Below, in pieces: positions 22,441 through 44,545 of a stretch of 64,000 nucleotides of DNA (positions are counted from its first letter, which is position 1; every line of letters starts with the position of its first letter). The stretch is taken from the NCBI GenBank assembly GCA_900708905.1, contig CAADRB010000091.1:39385-103384 (forward strand), in the 5' to 3' direction. Position numbers and translations under genes: made by a program. The DNA comes from Hymenolepis diminuta (taxonomy: Eukaryota > Platyhelminthes > Cestoda > Cyclophyllidea > Hymenolepididae). Under the pieces are notes generated by a model. That model had not been told where the DNA came from. It did no database searches and saw nothing but the letters and a program-made list of their open reading frames with translations.

Positions 22441-25195
22441 AGCTTAATTTTATACAACCTTGATGGGATTGCACTAGTTGAATGCGAATTCAAAGCTTTC
22501 CTTAAATGCACAAGGATAAGAACTGTTTCAAAGGGGCCATCTGTTCAGCAGATACGGCACGAAATCCATGTTGGGTATTTGATAAGCCTCATGGATGTTC
22601 GACCTTTCACATACCACTTATTCAACCCCATCTTATCGAGAAGGAAGATCTATAGTTAGCAAGGTCTGTTCTAACTCCTATGCCTCTATAAATACTGATT
22701 ACTTTAGCTTCCACTCAGGATAGAGATATTGACTATTTGCTTCGTCAGTAGTTACTAAAGTATACAATGAAGATCCACTCTACTTGAATAGTTCAGACCC
22801 TAATCCATTCTATCTGAGACCGTTATACTATTTCAATTTCCCATATTTATTTTTCATTACGTTTATCAGTTTTAGTAAAAGCACTTGCTACTCGGTATAT
22901 TTTTTATCCGTTCTTACGCACTTTCTATCATACCTGCTGCTAGTCATTGCTGTATATGCATGCCCACCTCGAGTAGCAAGGACACATACATTTTTTTAAA
23001 TAAAAATAAGGAATTTTTGTCCAAGAAAAATTAAATTAACAGCTATTGTTAATTGTTCATAAAATTTGCATATTTGCCAAAACTCCTAAATCGTCCACCA
23101 AAATCAAGTCTCCCAAATATCTCGTTCTGTGCAACTACAGTTGAGCTAAACTAAATCTCGTTTTTTCCGTCCTAAACAATCAGCACTGTGTTAAGTCGCT
23201 ATATTAGTGAATTCTCTAGACTGGTTTGCTCTACGAAATTACTACTGAGACTTCTATTCTGTAAAGATATAACAAAATCTAATCGAAATCTACCTGAACG
23301 GATGTTACTCCCTCCTTCGTGATATTCTTTTGGAGGGGAGAGTTGGACAAAATTAAATTATTTTTATTATAAAATTATTGTAGTTCAAGTCTCTACCCCA
23401 GTTTGGTCCTATTATCTTGTTTTTGCTAATTGCAACTCTAACTAAATGTCTTATGTTGGGCTTAGTCAAGAACCATTAATTATTGGATATATTCGTACCC
23501 ATTTGTTAATACATTTTCTTTTTTTCACATCCTGGAAATAATGAAGATTTTCGCGATTGTAATATTGCACTATTAGCATTTGTCAAAACGGTTTGTGCTT
23601 AATTAATTAAATCCCCATGATCTCAGAAAGCCTTCAAATATTTTATTTATTAACGATCATCCTATATCTTTTCGATTTCCATTCTTGCCCACCTAGTACC
23701 AACAATTATCTCCATTTAAGTTAGCAAAGCAGTAATCAGAAAAGTCATTGATAAACCACTTATTTATGGCATCCAATAGAGACTTTGTGTCTGTACTTCT
23801 ATTATCATAATATTTATGGTCAATATATAGGAGCAGGTTAATAAATATAAAGGCAGGTAGACACACATCTTGACCTAAATACAGGTAAATAAAAGTTTAT
23901 TAGGAATATTGTGAGTTGGGGAAAGCATCGCGTCTATATTTACGACCATTTAACCTCCATATAAGGATGAATTAGTCTTCCCAGTACCTCGGGAATTGTG
24001 TTAAATACACATGAATTTTATTTACCAATTAAATGCCAAGGATTTCAAGGATAAACTAGTCTCATTCAATTTAAAAGCAAATTAATTAATTAATTTTGGC
24101 AATTTAACCTTTCAATTAAAGTTACTTAGTTACGCTGCCCTCCCTCTGTTTCCCCCTTAAAACAAACATTTTGCTTCCGAATTCATTCTTTTGACCATGC
24201 TGGGTATACAACAAATGTATTTCAAAGATACATTTCGGTAAATTATTCCGTCTTGGTTTCGTCTTTTCTCACGCCGTTTAATAATGGAAATATTAGGACG
24301 AGCGTACATAAAAATGATGAAATTTTTCACGTTCGCTCCTCTTCCCTAAATATTTTCTTTAACCAGAGTTATATTTGCTAAGTTATTTTGCTGATTTTAC
24401 GCTGCTTACTAAAGTCTTGTTCAGAATATTGAGTGGCTGCAATTTTGGAAGAGGTCATTTTGCAAGATAAGACTAAAGACATTCTCTAATTTTGTAATTT
24501 TCAATTCGATCAATTTTTAACCTCTTTAATGCAACCTTAGATTTGAGATGCTCAACTATATAACAAAGACAAAAAACAAAGCAGACTAATAGTAGTCAGA
24601 AATGTCTACGTTTTAACAAAATTGGTGGTGATGCTGACCTGATAGGACTTGAAAGTTGTTATCTTAAATGACAAATGCTTTAATCTATGATAAATTGAGT
24701 TCAGTTTTCAGTAAAACTTCATTGTACTGAAAATCAGCAACGAAGATGCTTCTCAATAGGCTTGATTATGAGCATAGAAATAAATTTGATAGAATATTTC
24801 ACGAGACGGCAATAAGAGGGATAGAAACACTAAAAAGAAGTCGATAGGCAAATATTAAAAGAGCAGGTTTAATTAGGGGTCAAGAAATTAATTGGTCTTG
24901 AAATAACTAATGAAAAGCTTGTAAAAATGAAATAAAACGGAAATTTTGTGATACCTGATCCTGATCACCACCACGCAAAAATAAAGAAAAATTACTTCAA
25001 CTTCAAAGTATAAGTAGTATTGATGTGTTCATTGTCGCGCTAATATAATCTATTGCATTAATATCTGTATATTCATAAAATTTCTTATTTTCCGTCTGCT
25101 GTATCTAGTCCTGACTCTGCCTTTTAAAATGTTAAATATAACTCCAAGATTTCATTTTTTTAAGTGCCTATCTGTAATAACCTTGGGAGGTCATC
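22441..25195. other. Unannotated AT-rich region
   Basis: Short frames only. No repeat partner or RNA gene seen. Confidence 0.3.
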
Positions 25196-25485
25196 TATCG
25201 GAGCCACATCGATCGAATAGATGGAATAAGTCAAGTCACTAATGTCGTCAGATCAGTTCGGGGGTGGCTTGTCAGCCAGTTTATTTATAAGTAAATTAGG
25301 TTCATATGCAAAATATTTCTTCGTTAGACGTCAGTCATGTCTCGCTGTCGGAGTCTCCTGTTTAGGTATCTATGTTCAAACATACAGCGGGACCACCTGT
25401 GGGCAATATACTGGATATCCTATTGTCAGTCAATCATTTCTAATCGCTAGATGATGATAGACCTCTGCTGACTATAGCAATATCA
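25196..25485 (-). repeat. Dispersed repeat B, copy 2 (inverted)
   Basis: Reverse complement of the family at 2016-2325. It begins with ccacatcgatcgaatagatgg and ends with gacctctgctgactatagc. The 70-codon open frame at 25242-25454 lies wholly in the repeat and is unlikely to be a gene. Confidence 0.7.
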
Positions 25486-25926
25486 CTAGTAATCTTATTT
25501 GTCCACTTTTCACACAGTATGAATTTTGCTATCCTACATTTCATATCAACATCCAACAAAATGCTACAATTTGGTCTGGTTTAGAGCGGGTCTGTTCTCT
25601 GCAGGGTGTCTCAACGAATAAGATCGCGTAAATACTTCCCCCTTTTTGGTGTTCCCTTATACCATCTTGGGTACAGTGAAAATAGTCGAAATTGAAAGGT
25701 AAAACCTTTAACGAAGCATTCTGAATTTTGGTTTTTGGTAAAGCATATGGATTAATAGTATTGTTGTAGTTTTTACATTAAAATGAAATGGAGTTAGAAA
25801 AAGTTGAATAGAATTTGGTTAAGTGCATAATGAAATAACATCTATCGCCAACATAAAATTCTATTTAAAATTCAATTTGTGATGGGGGTTATAGCAGGAT
25901 AAATAAAAATACCGCATTCCTACTGC

Positions 25927-26232
25927 TATGGCCAGCAGATGCCTATCATGACCTAGCGATTAGAAATGACTGACTGACGATAAGATCTCCACTACAGTGT
26001 TCACAGGTCGCCCCGCTGTGTGGTTGCACATAGATACCTAAACAGATGTCGATCATCCTGCTGAGGCACTGACAATGAGACATGACTGATGTCCAACGAA
26101 GAAATGTTTTGTATATAAACCTAATTTACTAATTAATAAATTAGAGTTGGCTTGTCGGCCACCTCCGAACTGATCCGGCAACATGAGTGACTTGACTTAT
26201 TCCATCTATTCGATCGATGTGGTCTCGATAGA
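25927..26232 (+). repeat. Dispersed repeat B, copy 3
   Basis: Same orientation as copy 1, running from gctatggccagcagatgcc to ctattcgatcgatgtgg. It faces copy 2 across about 440 bp, making a large imperfect inverted repeat. Confidence 0.7.
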
Positions 26233-27402
26233 CCCTATAAAGTTATAACACGTACATAACACATTTGAAAATGAATGCATTTTAAAAAGACAACACGGTT
26301 AAAGTAATATAAAAGATCATTTTCCAGCAAGTTATACCTACCTAATTAACTGATTCAAATATACAACGTCCGATGACTTGATGAAAATACTATTAGTTGC
26401 TTGTGCATGTTTACACGTGTTATCAGTAAAAATCAATTGGAATCAGCGAAATATTTCTCAAAATTACATAATAACTTAACTCCGTAACTAAAAGTTGCTT
26501 TATTAAGCACAATTCTGTTGCACTGATTGGTATAATTATATTGCGACTTTCTAGAGATTTCTTACTTGCCGTCATGTTATTCATCCGATCTGTCATCTAG
26601 TCATGCAATTAGGTCAATCATTTCACAGCATGACAATAAATATCCTTATGAAAATAAGGATATAACTTAACAATCGAAATAAATAAATATAACAGTGTCA
26701 GAAGTTGCTCATAATACCTAGTGCTTTGAGCTCTAAATTTCTGTCTCGTTCCCGGTTTGTATCACTTAAATTAGACATAATCTTAGCTTAATTTAAACTT
26801 AGTTCGAAAATGCGCAGTGATTCATCTCCAAACATAGAAAAAATAAACATATCAGCTTGACCAAATGTAAAAATATAAATAGAAGTAAAGTAATAACATA
26901 AAAAATGTTTTATAAAGTAGTTTCCACTTTTTAAGTGTGATAGCTCACAAGCATTTCTTATCACATTCCTGTACTAGAACGATTCATTTAATTGCTATCT
27001 GGTTTTCAATATAAACTTACAATCGAGCCTTTTCAAAGTATAATCTCAAAATTTTTTGAGTTTTATAAATGAAAAAATACTTAGTACTTTCGTTTCGTTT
27101 CGTGCAAATGTAGGGTTTGCACGGTAGACAATATTATTATTGCATAACAAATTACTTCAAAACTTTTATGATTTTAGAAAGGAAAACACATATATATATT
27201 TTTTTCTATTGATAAAACGATATAATATCATATGTTTAGGCAGACTTATCATTTAGTGATAAAATCTGGGATTGTTTTGACCAGCAGATTACCTTGGCTA
27301 GTAGTGTTTAATAAATTGTGGGCTGCTTTTAGTACCTAAGCTTCACGTGGGTTACAGTTTCTTTGCTAATATTACTTCATATATTCGTTTTCACATATTT
27401 CT
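26233..27402. other. Unannotated AT-rich region
   Basis: No gene or repeat recognised. Confidence 0.3.
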
Positions 27403-27780
27403 GTCCTGGTCTATTTTCGCGGCAGGTTTTCTGCTCGTGGTGGAAACGCCAGGAGATATGTTTGACGATTAACTGGATATTTCATAATCGTGTTATTTTC
27501 TGGATCTTCAGGCGAAAGTTTTTTTGTTTTTACGTTTCTTTTGGTCATTTTGAATATATCTATACGTGGCGGTCCTGGTTTATTCTCATGGCCTGTTTTT
27601 TGGGTTCGTGCGGGAAACGCCAGGAAAAATCAAATATCGAAGAAGCACTGCCTTAATTGCTTAATCGGTACATATTTCCTATCTAAATATGAGAAAATGT
27701 TTTATTCTGTTGTAATATCCTGATTTATTCTCATGGCCTCTTTTGTGCTCGGGCGGAAAACGCTAGGAGATATACTCATC
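27403..27780 (+). repeat. Three spaced copies of a 60-bp motif
   Basis: The motif tcctggtttattctcatgg...cgggaaacgccaggagatat occurs at about 27403-27460, 27572-27640 and 27718-27780, at intervals of about 169 and 146 bp. Each copy has tcctgg at the left and its near complement ccagga toward the right, so each could fold on itself. The spacers are less conserved. Function unknown. Confidence 0.55.
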
Positions 27781-29816
27781 GATAGTGTTAATAGCATGCT
27801 TTGTCAAAATAATTATTTAGCTAATCTCTTCCTTTTTAATAATTTGTTCAGTTGTGTTTATGCAGGCTAAACTAGATATATTAGCCTGTAAAAGGCATTG
27901 GATAGTTGGTTCGTCTAGATTCTAACACATGCCTTAAGGTTTGTCGCTGCGTGCCTAGCGTACAATTTACAACTGCGACTGACCGGGTCAACATGTGTGA
28001 AAGTTAAATTGCTCTTGTCTGCCACGCGTTCTGTGTCGGTGGATCGGCAATTCAACTGTAATTTGAGTAAATCCAGTTGGCACATTTTATAACACGGTTT
28101 TTAATGTTGATTATATATATATTTGGTTGTTAGATAAATGTCTTCTGCAAGTTATCTTTGGTATTTCGAACCAAGGGTCGCGGAAAAGGTATTGTTGCAT
28201 TTGGCTTGTACTTTACGAGTTTATGGTCATTTGAGAATTAGACTTGTACGTTGGGGTAGAAAAAGTGAAATGGCTAATGTGTTTATGCCCTGACTATTGC
28301 AAACAACCCGGATGGACGTGAGTTGAGCAGAGACTTACTAACAATTCTCATGTATATTTAGAAATAGGGAATTGATAGCCTTCGATTGTTTTTGCGACAA
28401 ATAGGCTCGTTGACAGAAGTCTGAAGAAAGAAGAGGAGTGAAGATGAAATGGCGGTCTGTAAGGGTTGGCGATTACGGTAGAAACTGTGTTATCAGATGG
28501 GAAAAAGTTTTAGGGGTGTATTAAATAGCTGGGAGGAATTTAGGGGACCGTCGACGCAGAGCGTCCACTCATTTAATTGTTATTATTGATCTTTAAATAA
28601 GACTCATCGATTTCGTACAGTTTTTATTGGTGCTAGAGCGAAATCAGGTTCAGAATTCTGGGCGTTTTACAGTCGTCTCTTGTTAGGAAGTCAAATTGAA
28701 TGCTTTCCGGTGTATTCGATCGAGTACGCTAAGAATGCACTCGTAATTTTGTTCTTCATGTATGAATTATTGGATTTTGGACACCAGTGAAGAATACGTC
28801 ACTCCCAATATTGGCTAGTCAATTATCCCATATCCAATTTTATTTAAGTACTCTTGCTTTCTCAGCGCAGCTCTTGTTTGAGCTACAAGTCGTCCTAGAG
28901 TCTGGGTAGTTGTAGCTCTATGATTTGAGCAAATGAGTAAATTATGACGCTTCCCTTTCTATCTTGTTAGTCGCCGTCCCCTCTTGATGATAAACTAATG
29001 TAGTCCTCTTTGTCGATTAAATCTCTTTAAGCGTCGGGTTATCGGGACACTGACATGTCCCAGTAAATCACTTCACGACAACGTTTAGTGAACTCAAATA
29101 AATAACTTGTACATAGCATTATACACTCTGATGGAATGCTTTCTGTCTCTCAAAGAATATTTCCAAACTACGCGTTAATTCGATTTGTTTTATGTGAATG
29201 TTCACATTCCTCCTGGCGCTCCCTATTCTCAAAGCCCAATTACGTATAGATTATTGGCTTGGGTTTCTCAATCGCCTCTAGGTAATAAATTATATTGTAT
29301 CAGTCAACTTTTCGCTACTTTCCAGCTGAGATTCAGCTAATCCGTTAATTTTCCAAACACTCCAACTTTTATACTCTGTAGATTTTCGGTTATCACTTTC
29401 TGCATGTCTCATTATTAATTTGAAGTAGTCTTTAATTGTTTTCCTAAAGGTTATATCTGAACAACATTTGAAACACTATGACTCAATCACATACGCAATT
29501 TACTGGGGAGTGCTTACGCATTCTAATCTCGAATCACGTTCCTCCACACTGATGTATTTAAGCGATTCTTAGTACTTTCGCTCTTAAAAGTACATGCTCT
29601 TCTCTTGTCCCACCTCTAATTGACTCATTAACTTTGTATTATTCTCCCACGCTTGTCGCTTATTTACTGGTGTGATTTCCTCTCTACTCCCATCTTCTCT
29701 CATCTCCAGTTGTGGCTGCTATTTTTCAATAGACTTTGGTCTGCACTATCCTTGGTGTTACGTCATTCGGCAACTGTGGTTTTCTGCTGTTAGCCAGCAG
29801 TTGTTAGTCTGAGCTC
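27781..29816. other. Unannotated intergenic sequence
   Basis: No supported gene. The part near 29,600-29,815 has faint LTR-like character but was not called. Confidence 0.3.
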
Positions 29817-30340
29817 TTATAGATAGGGGACCTTAGATCTAGACCTTTTTTGCCTTCTAAATCGATAATAGCGGTTATCCGCTGGTAGATGTTTTAACCT
29901 ATCGGAGTTGAACTCCAACAATCTGGCGATCATATTTTTTACTTCTTCGAATTTCATGGACTTTGTATAGATAATGTTGACATCCAACCTACTCAAAGCG
30001 GTCCTGCTCTCCATTTTGAAAAGAAGGTCGTAGTCTAGCTCTAATAAAACCCTAGCGTATGGAAATGTATCGAGCGGAACATTTGAATCATATTTTGTTG
30101 GTGGTCGTTACTCGAGGATAATGGTTGATGTTTTATCTGTTCGGTGAATGTTTATTCCCATGGGGGAGTCTGCAACTTCAACGTTCTTCTACACAACTTG
30201 GGGCACTTAATATCTCAAGGTGTTTTCAAGTTCCTCTGCAGAAATATCTTGCTTTGACAGTTTATGTTTGGAGTATTAAGCCAATTCCGTGACCTCTGAG
30301 TGTTTTTGCTAAGTTGTGGTATCCTGTAAGATTTTATATA
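29817..30340 (-). pseudogene. Decayed reading frame of unknown identity
   Basis: On the minus strand one frame stays readable for about 175 codons from 30340 to the stop at 29817, interrupted by five stop codons (TAG or TAA). The last 97 codons (30107-29817) are open. Visible parts include SKQDISAEELENTLRY, ADSPMGINIHRTDKT and LDYDLLFKMESRTALSR, ending in the basic YRFRRQKRSRSK. Composition looks like real protein, with few low-complexity runs. I do not recognise the family; it could be a relic host gene or a transposon protein. Confidence 0.4.
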
Positions 30341-30364
30341 ATACTTCCACGTTCACATCTGTTA

Positions 30365-30665
30365 CATATAAGAAAATAATATTTTTCCCAAAACAATTCT
30401 TATATGTAAGATTCTATATTTCCATCTTTTGATTCTTGTTTCTTTTAATTCCCTTTAATTCGAACATTACTGTTGCAAATGGCACATAATACAAATCGGC
30501 CTATCAATACGAAAACATGCGTCTTTTGTTGATATAGTGGCTTGGGTTGTTTTGTATTGTGGTGTTGTCGGGTCGTATCTGTAACTAGCGCAATGTCTTA
30601 GGGAATCTAAGATTTGGTTACGGTATCCAACAGAGAAGAGCAGATTATAACAACGTCCAACCAAC
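30365..30665 (+). repeat. Dispersed repeat A, copy 2
   Basis: Collinear with 690-1012, sharing ttaattccctttaattcgaac, gtggtgttgtcggg and gtcttagggaatctaag. No coding capacity. Confidence 0.6.
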
Positions 30666-31623
30666 TGTTTATGTTAGCCATAATTTATGCATTATTTAAC
30701 TGTAGATTTAGATATCCCCTACTTCGTCATCGTAAATACCAGCACCAATAGACCGTTTCATCTCTTCTAGACTTCGAATCTTAATTAGTCATTAGTGGAA
30801 GTTAATCATTGTCTTAAGCTTTTTTATTTGGGCATACCGACACAAAAGGATAAAACAAACATGAATTCGATCGATAGATGGGATGATTATTTTAGTTAAT
30901 CGATGGGAAAATGAAAAGAATACATCTTAAAACGTTGATTAGGATTACAATAAACTCTTGGTTCGATGAAGAATCGGGGTCTTTAAGGGAACTGAAATAA
31001 ATTGGATAAAAGTCTTACTTATGTAATCACTGATTTTAGGATCTCAACCCAAAAAGCTTGTCCTTTTTGGCAAATTCTTGAATATTGTGGGTGCAAAAAA
31101 TGACACATGATTTAAAATACAACATATAGTCAAAAAAGTGTTTATTACGGTAAAATGCCCTTTTAATTGATATAATCGCTATTTATTCATTGATTAAAAG
31201 CGATGAAGGGAAAATGTTGAACAATTTAATGACTAAATTGTTGAACAACAAATGGAGGTATGCCTGATTAATTTCGTTTTAAAACTATACATACTAATCC
31301 TAAAATTAAGATTTCTAACATGAAAATTTTTTTGAATACTGGTTACATTATGTATTGTTGTATTTACTGACTATACTAAGTGTCTAATGATATTTCAATT
31401 CGTATCTGGCTCCCAATCCGATTTTACTTTACGGTGTGGCATGGCTGCTATGCCGTTTGGTGGTTCCCGTTATTTTGACGGTGAACTTGTGTTCTGCGGT
31501 GCTTGGTTATTAATTTTAGCTGATCTGTTACATTAAACGGTAAGTTTCCATGATTATTTACATCTTGATATCATATTGGGAGTATAGAGTATGATTTGTT
31601 CTTAAACTTCTCAATTTTTTTAG
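30666..31623. other. Unannotated intergenic sequence
   Basis: Mostly AT-rich. A GC-richer stretch at about 31430-31540 ends in a good splice-donor-like site (acg|gtaagt at 31540) but has in-frame stops before it, so I cannot tie it to the candidate exons that follow. Confidence 0.3.
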
Positions 31624-32138
31624 CTTGATGAAACTTGCGAGGTTCTGACATATTTACGGGTACGTTTTCGTACTTTAAGACAATATGATTACATCTCTCT
31701 TGGCTGTCTGATATGTGCTGATAAATTCGCAATGACTATTTCTTACTAATTTTTATAAACTTTAGAACTAGTCGGGAGGACTCATGAACTCTGGGGTTTC
31801 TCCAATAATGAGGTGAGCTTTATGTAATAGTAAATTTGCTTTCTAACTATTGATTTTTATATTCTGGTATTCACTGACATACAAATCTAATGATTGATAT
31901 GTATCCATTAGGGTTGTCATCGACCTCGAATCTGAGGTGTAAACACTGTCGGCGGTTTGATTATTCAAGGTAATTTGCTAAATCTGCAAAAATGTGGGAT
32001 GATTACTCTTCTCTTGGCTGTCTGATTCGTGCTGAATAAATTTTCAATGACTACTCGAATTTATTTTTGCTTTAGATGTTCGAGAAAAATGTCCAGAGAA
32101 TTCTGCTGTACATTGTTAATAAATATCCCTCGATATAA
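31624..32138 (+). other. Speculative micro-exon-like cluster
   Basis: Short open blocks bounded by splice-like sites can be chained in one frame. They are 31624-31659 (36 nt, reads LDETCEVLTYLR), 31772-31812 (41 nt), 31912-31936 (25 nt) and 32076-32138 (63 nt, ending in TAA), or 55 codons in total. Two spacers, 31660-31765 and 31970-32075, are both 106 nt and related in sequence, sharing tcttggctgtctgat and tgactac/t. Flatworm micro-exon genes carry tandemly duplicated tiny exons and introns, which is why I note this. No upstream exon with a start codon fits, and chance is a serious alternative. Confidence 0.2.
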
Positions 32139-33700
32139 AATTGTATTTTAACGTTGTAGCGTGGGTTTGTGAGTTTTAACGTGGTTCCAGTAAGGTATGC
32201 TGGACGGGAAAGAAAACATGTTGATTTGCGCTTATGGTGACAGGATTTCCTGATTGGATTCGTTTATCAGGATCTACACGCTTTTGCCCACCCGGCGTTG
32301 TACGGCTTGTTTCACAACCAAGCATTACTCTTCATTGAATTACGTTTTCGGAGACTATTTTGCGATTTTGTGTTGTGAAAGTTTGTCTCGTACTCGAGAA
32401 CATTCCGTATCTGCTCAGATTTTACTGATGGGGCTTTCATGCCAATGAGCAAGTTAACCTTCAAGGCCTATATTTTAGATTTATTCATTTTAGCTGTCAC
32501 TGGGGATTTGTGAATAGCGCGATTTTTTGCCTAATTCGGGCTCACTTTGAGTGAGTTTTAAACGTTCTAACTGGCTGATCCTAGCTGTTAGTGGACAAGT
32601 TTATCGAGATTGTGACGAGCCGTTCCTCTCACTTAGGAACTTAGTTCCCGTATCCTGAAAGTCACTGTATCATTAAAAGAATCAGGAGCCTCTTCCGCGT
32701 CCTTACCTTAGTCCGTAATTCATCTTGATTTCTCCTTATTTGCGTCTTTCGTGAATGTTTTGATACTCTTCGTGTCTAGACAATTTTATGTAATGGGTGA
32801 TCATAATAGCTCCAATTTTGGGTACGGAATTTGTTGATTTTTTATAGAGGGCTCAGTTGTAAACTTGGCGTGATCCCATAAACTAATTCGTTAGGGCTTT
32901 TGTCAATGCATTCACTTCTCATACACATCTATTGACTCACGTTTAAATCAAAATATCCGTAAGCGATGTGGAGAGTCGCTTTTCGTCTCGGTGAGCCTTC
33001 CAACAAATGTAGATAACTGACTCGTTTGAACCAAGTACCTTGCCAGTGTTCGTAAAATATGTGTTTACGCCGCTCCTCTCTGTTCTATCTCAGGCTAACT
33101 ATAAACTTTCAATTAATCCCTTCAGTGATTTCGATTATCATATAAAATATATGAATGAATGGCGTTTAGGTAAACAGGGAAAGAAATTAACGTGACACAT
33201 GAAGACAGTAACGTTGGCATTAAGGACTGAATTCACTACAAGGACAAAGTAGCTGATTGTAAAGCTTGCATGTCGCATCACAAATTTGTAATACATTCCG
33301 TACATGGACTGATTTATCGATTAGAGGAACTTTGGATGGTCTTTTCTAGGTTAAATTTTGACAAAGTATACATTCAGAGATCTGAAAAGGGTATTCTCGT
33401 ATGTAAGATTTTTCACAAAAATTCATTCCAATTCCTTAAATGGACGGTTCCTCGTTCAGTACTAAGTATTGTAAACATCGAATAAGTCACTTGACTTATT
33501 CCGGTTGAGTGTGACTGAACCAAAAACTTCAAGATGTGTACCTTTTCCAAGATAAACCCTGTCACCCAAATTAATAAAACTAACGATATGTAACCGTTTG
33601 TACAATTAGTCTAATTCAGAACGATTGCCGCTATTACTAGCAAAGAGGAAAATCCCAGTACCTAGAAATTCAAAAAGTAAAAGTTGGTGTGCAGTCCAAA
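32139..33700. other. Unannotated region 3' of GALE
   Basis: Nothing recognised. Short frames on both strands lack any family signature. Confidence 0.3.
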
Positions 33701-33703
33701 AAT

Positions 33704-33714
33704 TTTATTTTATT
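33704..33714 (-). terminator. Polyadenylation signals of GALE
   Basis: Two overlapping AATAAA hexamers on the minus strand (33709-33714 and 33704-33709), about 150 bp after the GALE stop codon. Confidence 0.6.
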
Positions 33715-33861
33715 CAACATTATTAAATGGAATGGAGACTTGACGAACTATTACTAATAGAAAAGGGTATCAAAAATGGGTACACAGGGAGAGTATACCA
33801 GAGAAGTTGGGACAGGAGAGGACAACCGACTAGAAGTCTTCTCAGACTGATTTCATTCATT

Positions 33862-43094
<9,233 letters not shown>

Positions 43095-43320
43095 CTATTG
43101 CGGTTGAGCAATCGACATCGCGTGTGGTCAGAGCCGAATCAATATGCAGCTGCATGCTGGCCACCTTCATCGGTATATTAGTTAATATTCTTCTATAAAT
43201 AATATCCTTAAAAATTAATAAAGTGATTTGGAGTAACCTGTCTCTTATCTCTCTTCGGGTCTGAATCAACTGTAGCCTAGCAATATCTAGTGGGAAGAAA
43301 AATCATAGCGGCAGAACTAG
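43095..43320 (+). repeat. Dispersed repeat C, copy 2
   Basis: Collinear with 8255-8550, sharing gagcaatcgacatcgcgtgtgg, gaatcaatatgcag, gtctgaatcaactgtagcctagcaatatcta and the tail gcggcagaactag. Confidence 0.55.
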
Positions 43321-44458
43321 ATCTTCTAGCATTCTCAGCTACATGGAAGTCTTATTTTATGAAAACATCATCTTACTCTTATCAATTGCTCTTGGCTATT
43401 ATTATCAATCAAATTAATCATTCTAGCCAATACGTTCTGAACGTTGCGGTCAGTAAATCAAATAGGAACTTAGGGATCACTCCTACCTGACTAGGACTTG
43501 CTAGATGTTTGGTCATCATGAAAAATTTTTTAAATTTGTTCTTTGCGATGGGCAGATAAGTCCTTAAATCTAACGTGGCTTAAAATACATAAAAAGTAAA
43601 AACTTAATTAGAAAAAAAAACGAGGAAATATTTACAAAATGTGACTACTTAAAAATTAGAAGACAATCGATTCGTCAAGGTAAATAAAAAACCCAAAATA
43701 GCATTGTACACCAGCACTGCATTCCTAACATAGAAACTGTGATTTCCGAGCTATCCGTGTCGGACCACATGATAAACTGTCTGAGACACGGCGACCAGAC
43801 GTGTTTACTTTGAGGTCTACCGGGGATATGTACGTAGTTCTCATTGCGTTACAGAAACCAATTCAGCATGGAGAGTAGAATAAAGTCAATTATAAAGTAT
43901 GCAAATTTGTACCACTTTTGGGAGTATACAACTCACACTGCGGCCGGATCAATTAGAAATCGAAAAATATGCAAAATCGAATAGTGACTTTGAAGGGATA
44001 AACAAACCCTAGTGAAAATGTTTGCTGTGATAACAATGTATTCTGCGCCTTGTTTACAAGATGATGAGTGGATCGTAAAGAAATCGTTTAACTCTCCTTA
44101 CAAGTTCAGCAAAGGGATCAGATTGCACAAGATAAGCACGGAAATCCTAGCTCAAATGGTGCAGATATTGTGTGACCCATGAAGATAGATATCTGATCGG
44201 GAAAATTGTTTGCAGTGACACTTCAAAGAGTAGTCGATTAAAGTTTATTTGCACTTTAGTAAATAGGTGCCGATTCTAAAATGAACAACTACGAATAGAG
44301 AATGTAAATTTTACCTAGAAATTTAAATGGTTCAGTCATTCACGTCGATGTCAACACCACATAAAGATCTTAAAACAGTTAAGCAGTGCCCAAGGTCATT
44401 TAATGAAGTATTCACCAACACTCATCTCGGGAAGAGACTAGCATCCTAGAGCCCCCCC
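43321..44458. other. Unannotated intergenic sequence
   Basis: No supported gene. Ends in a run of C directly against an assembly gap. Confidence 0.3.
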
Positions 44459-44463
44459 NNNNN
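44459..44463. other. Assembly gap of 5 N
   Basis: Five unresolved bases follow a run of seven C. The homopolymer may have stopped base calling, so the true size is uncertain. Confidence 0.95.
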
Positions 44464-44474
44464 CCATATGGTTG

Positions 44475-44545
44475 GCCATTGGGCTTATTAATGGGAATCG
44501 AACCTGTGATGTCTAATGTGACAGATGAGAGAGGTGAAAAATGCG
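44475..44545 (-). repeat. tRNA-like fragment, possible SINE
   Basis: The minus strand reads acaggttcgattcccattaat, a near-perfect B-box (ggttcgattcc at about 44492-44502). No convincing A-box or cloverleaf partner is seen, so this is not called as a tRNA gene. Confidence 0.35.

Noticed and set aside
25242..25454. 70-codon frame
   Set aside because: Part of dispersed repeat B, with no equivalent open frame in the other copies.
29600..29816. Possible divergent LTR related to the solo LTRs
   Set aside because: Only scattered matches (taacaact..ggct, taacaccaa); no ends or target duplication can be defined.
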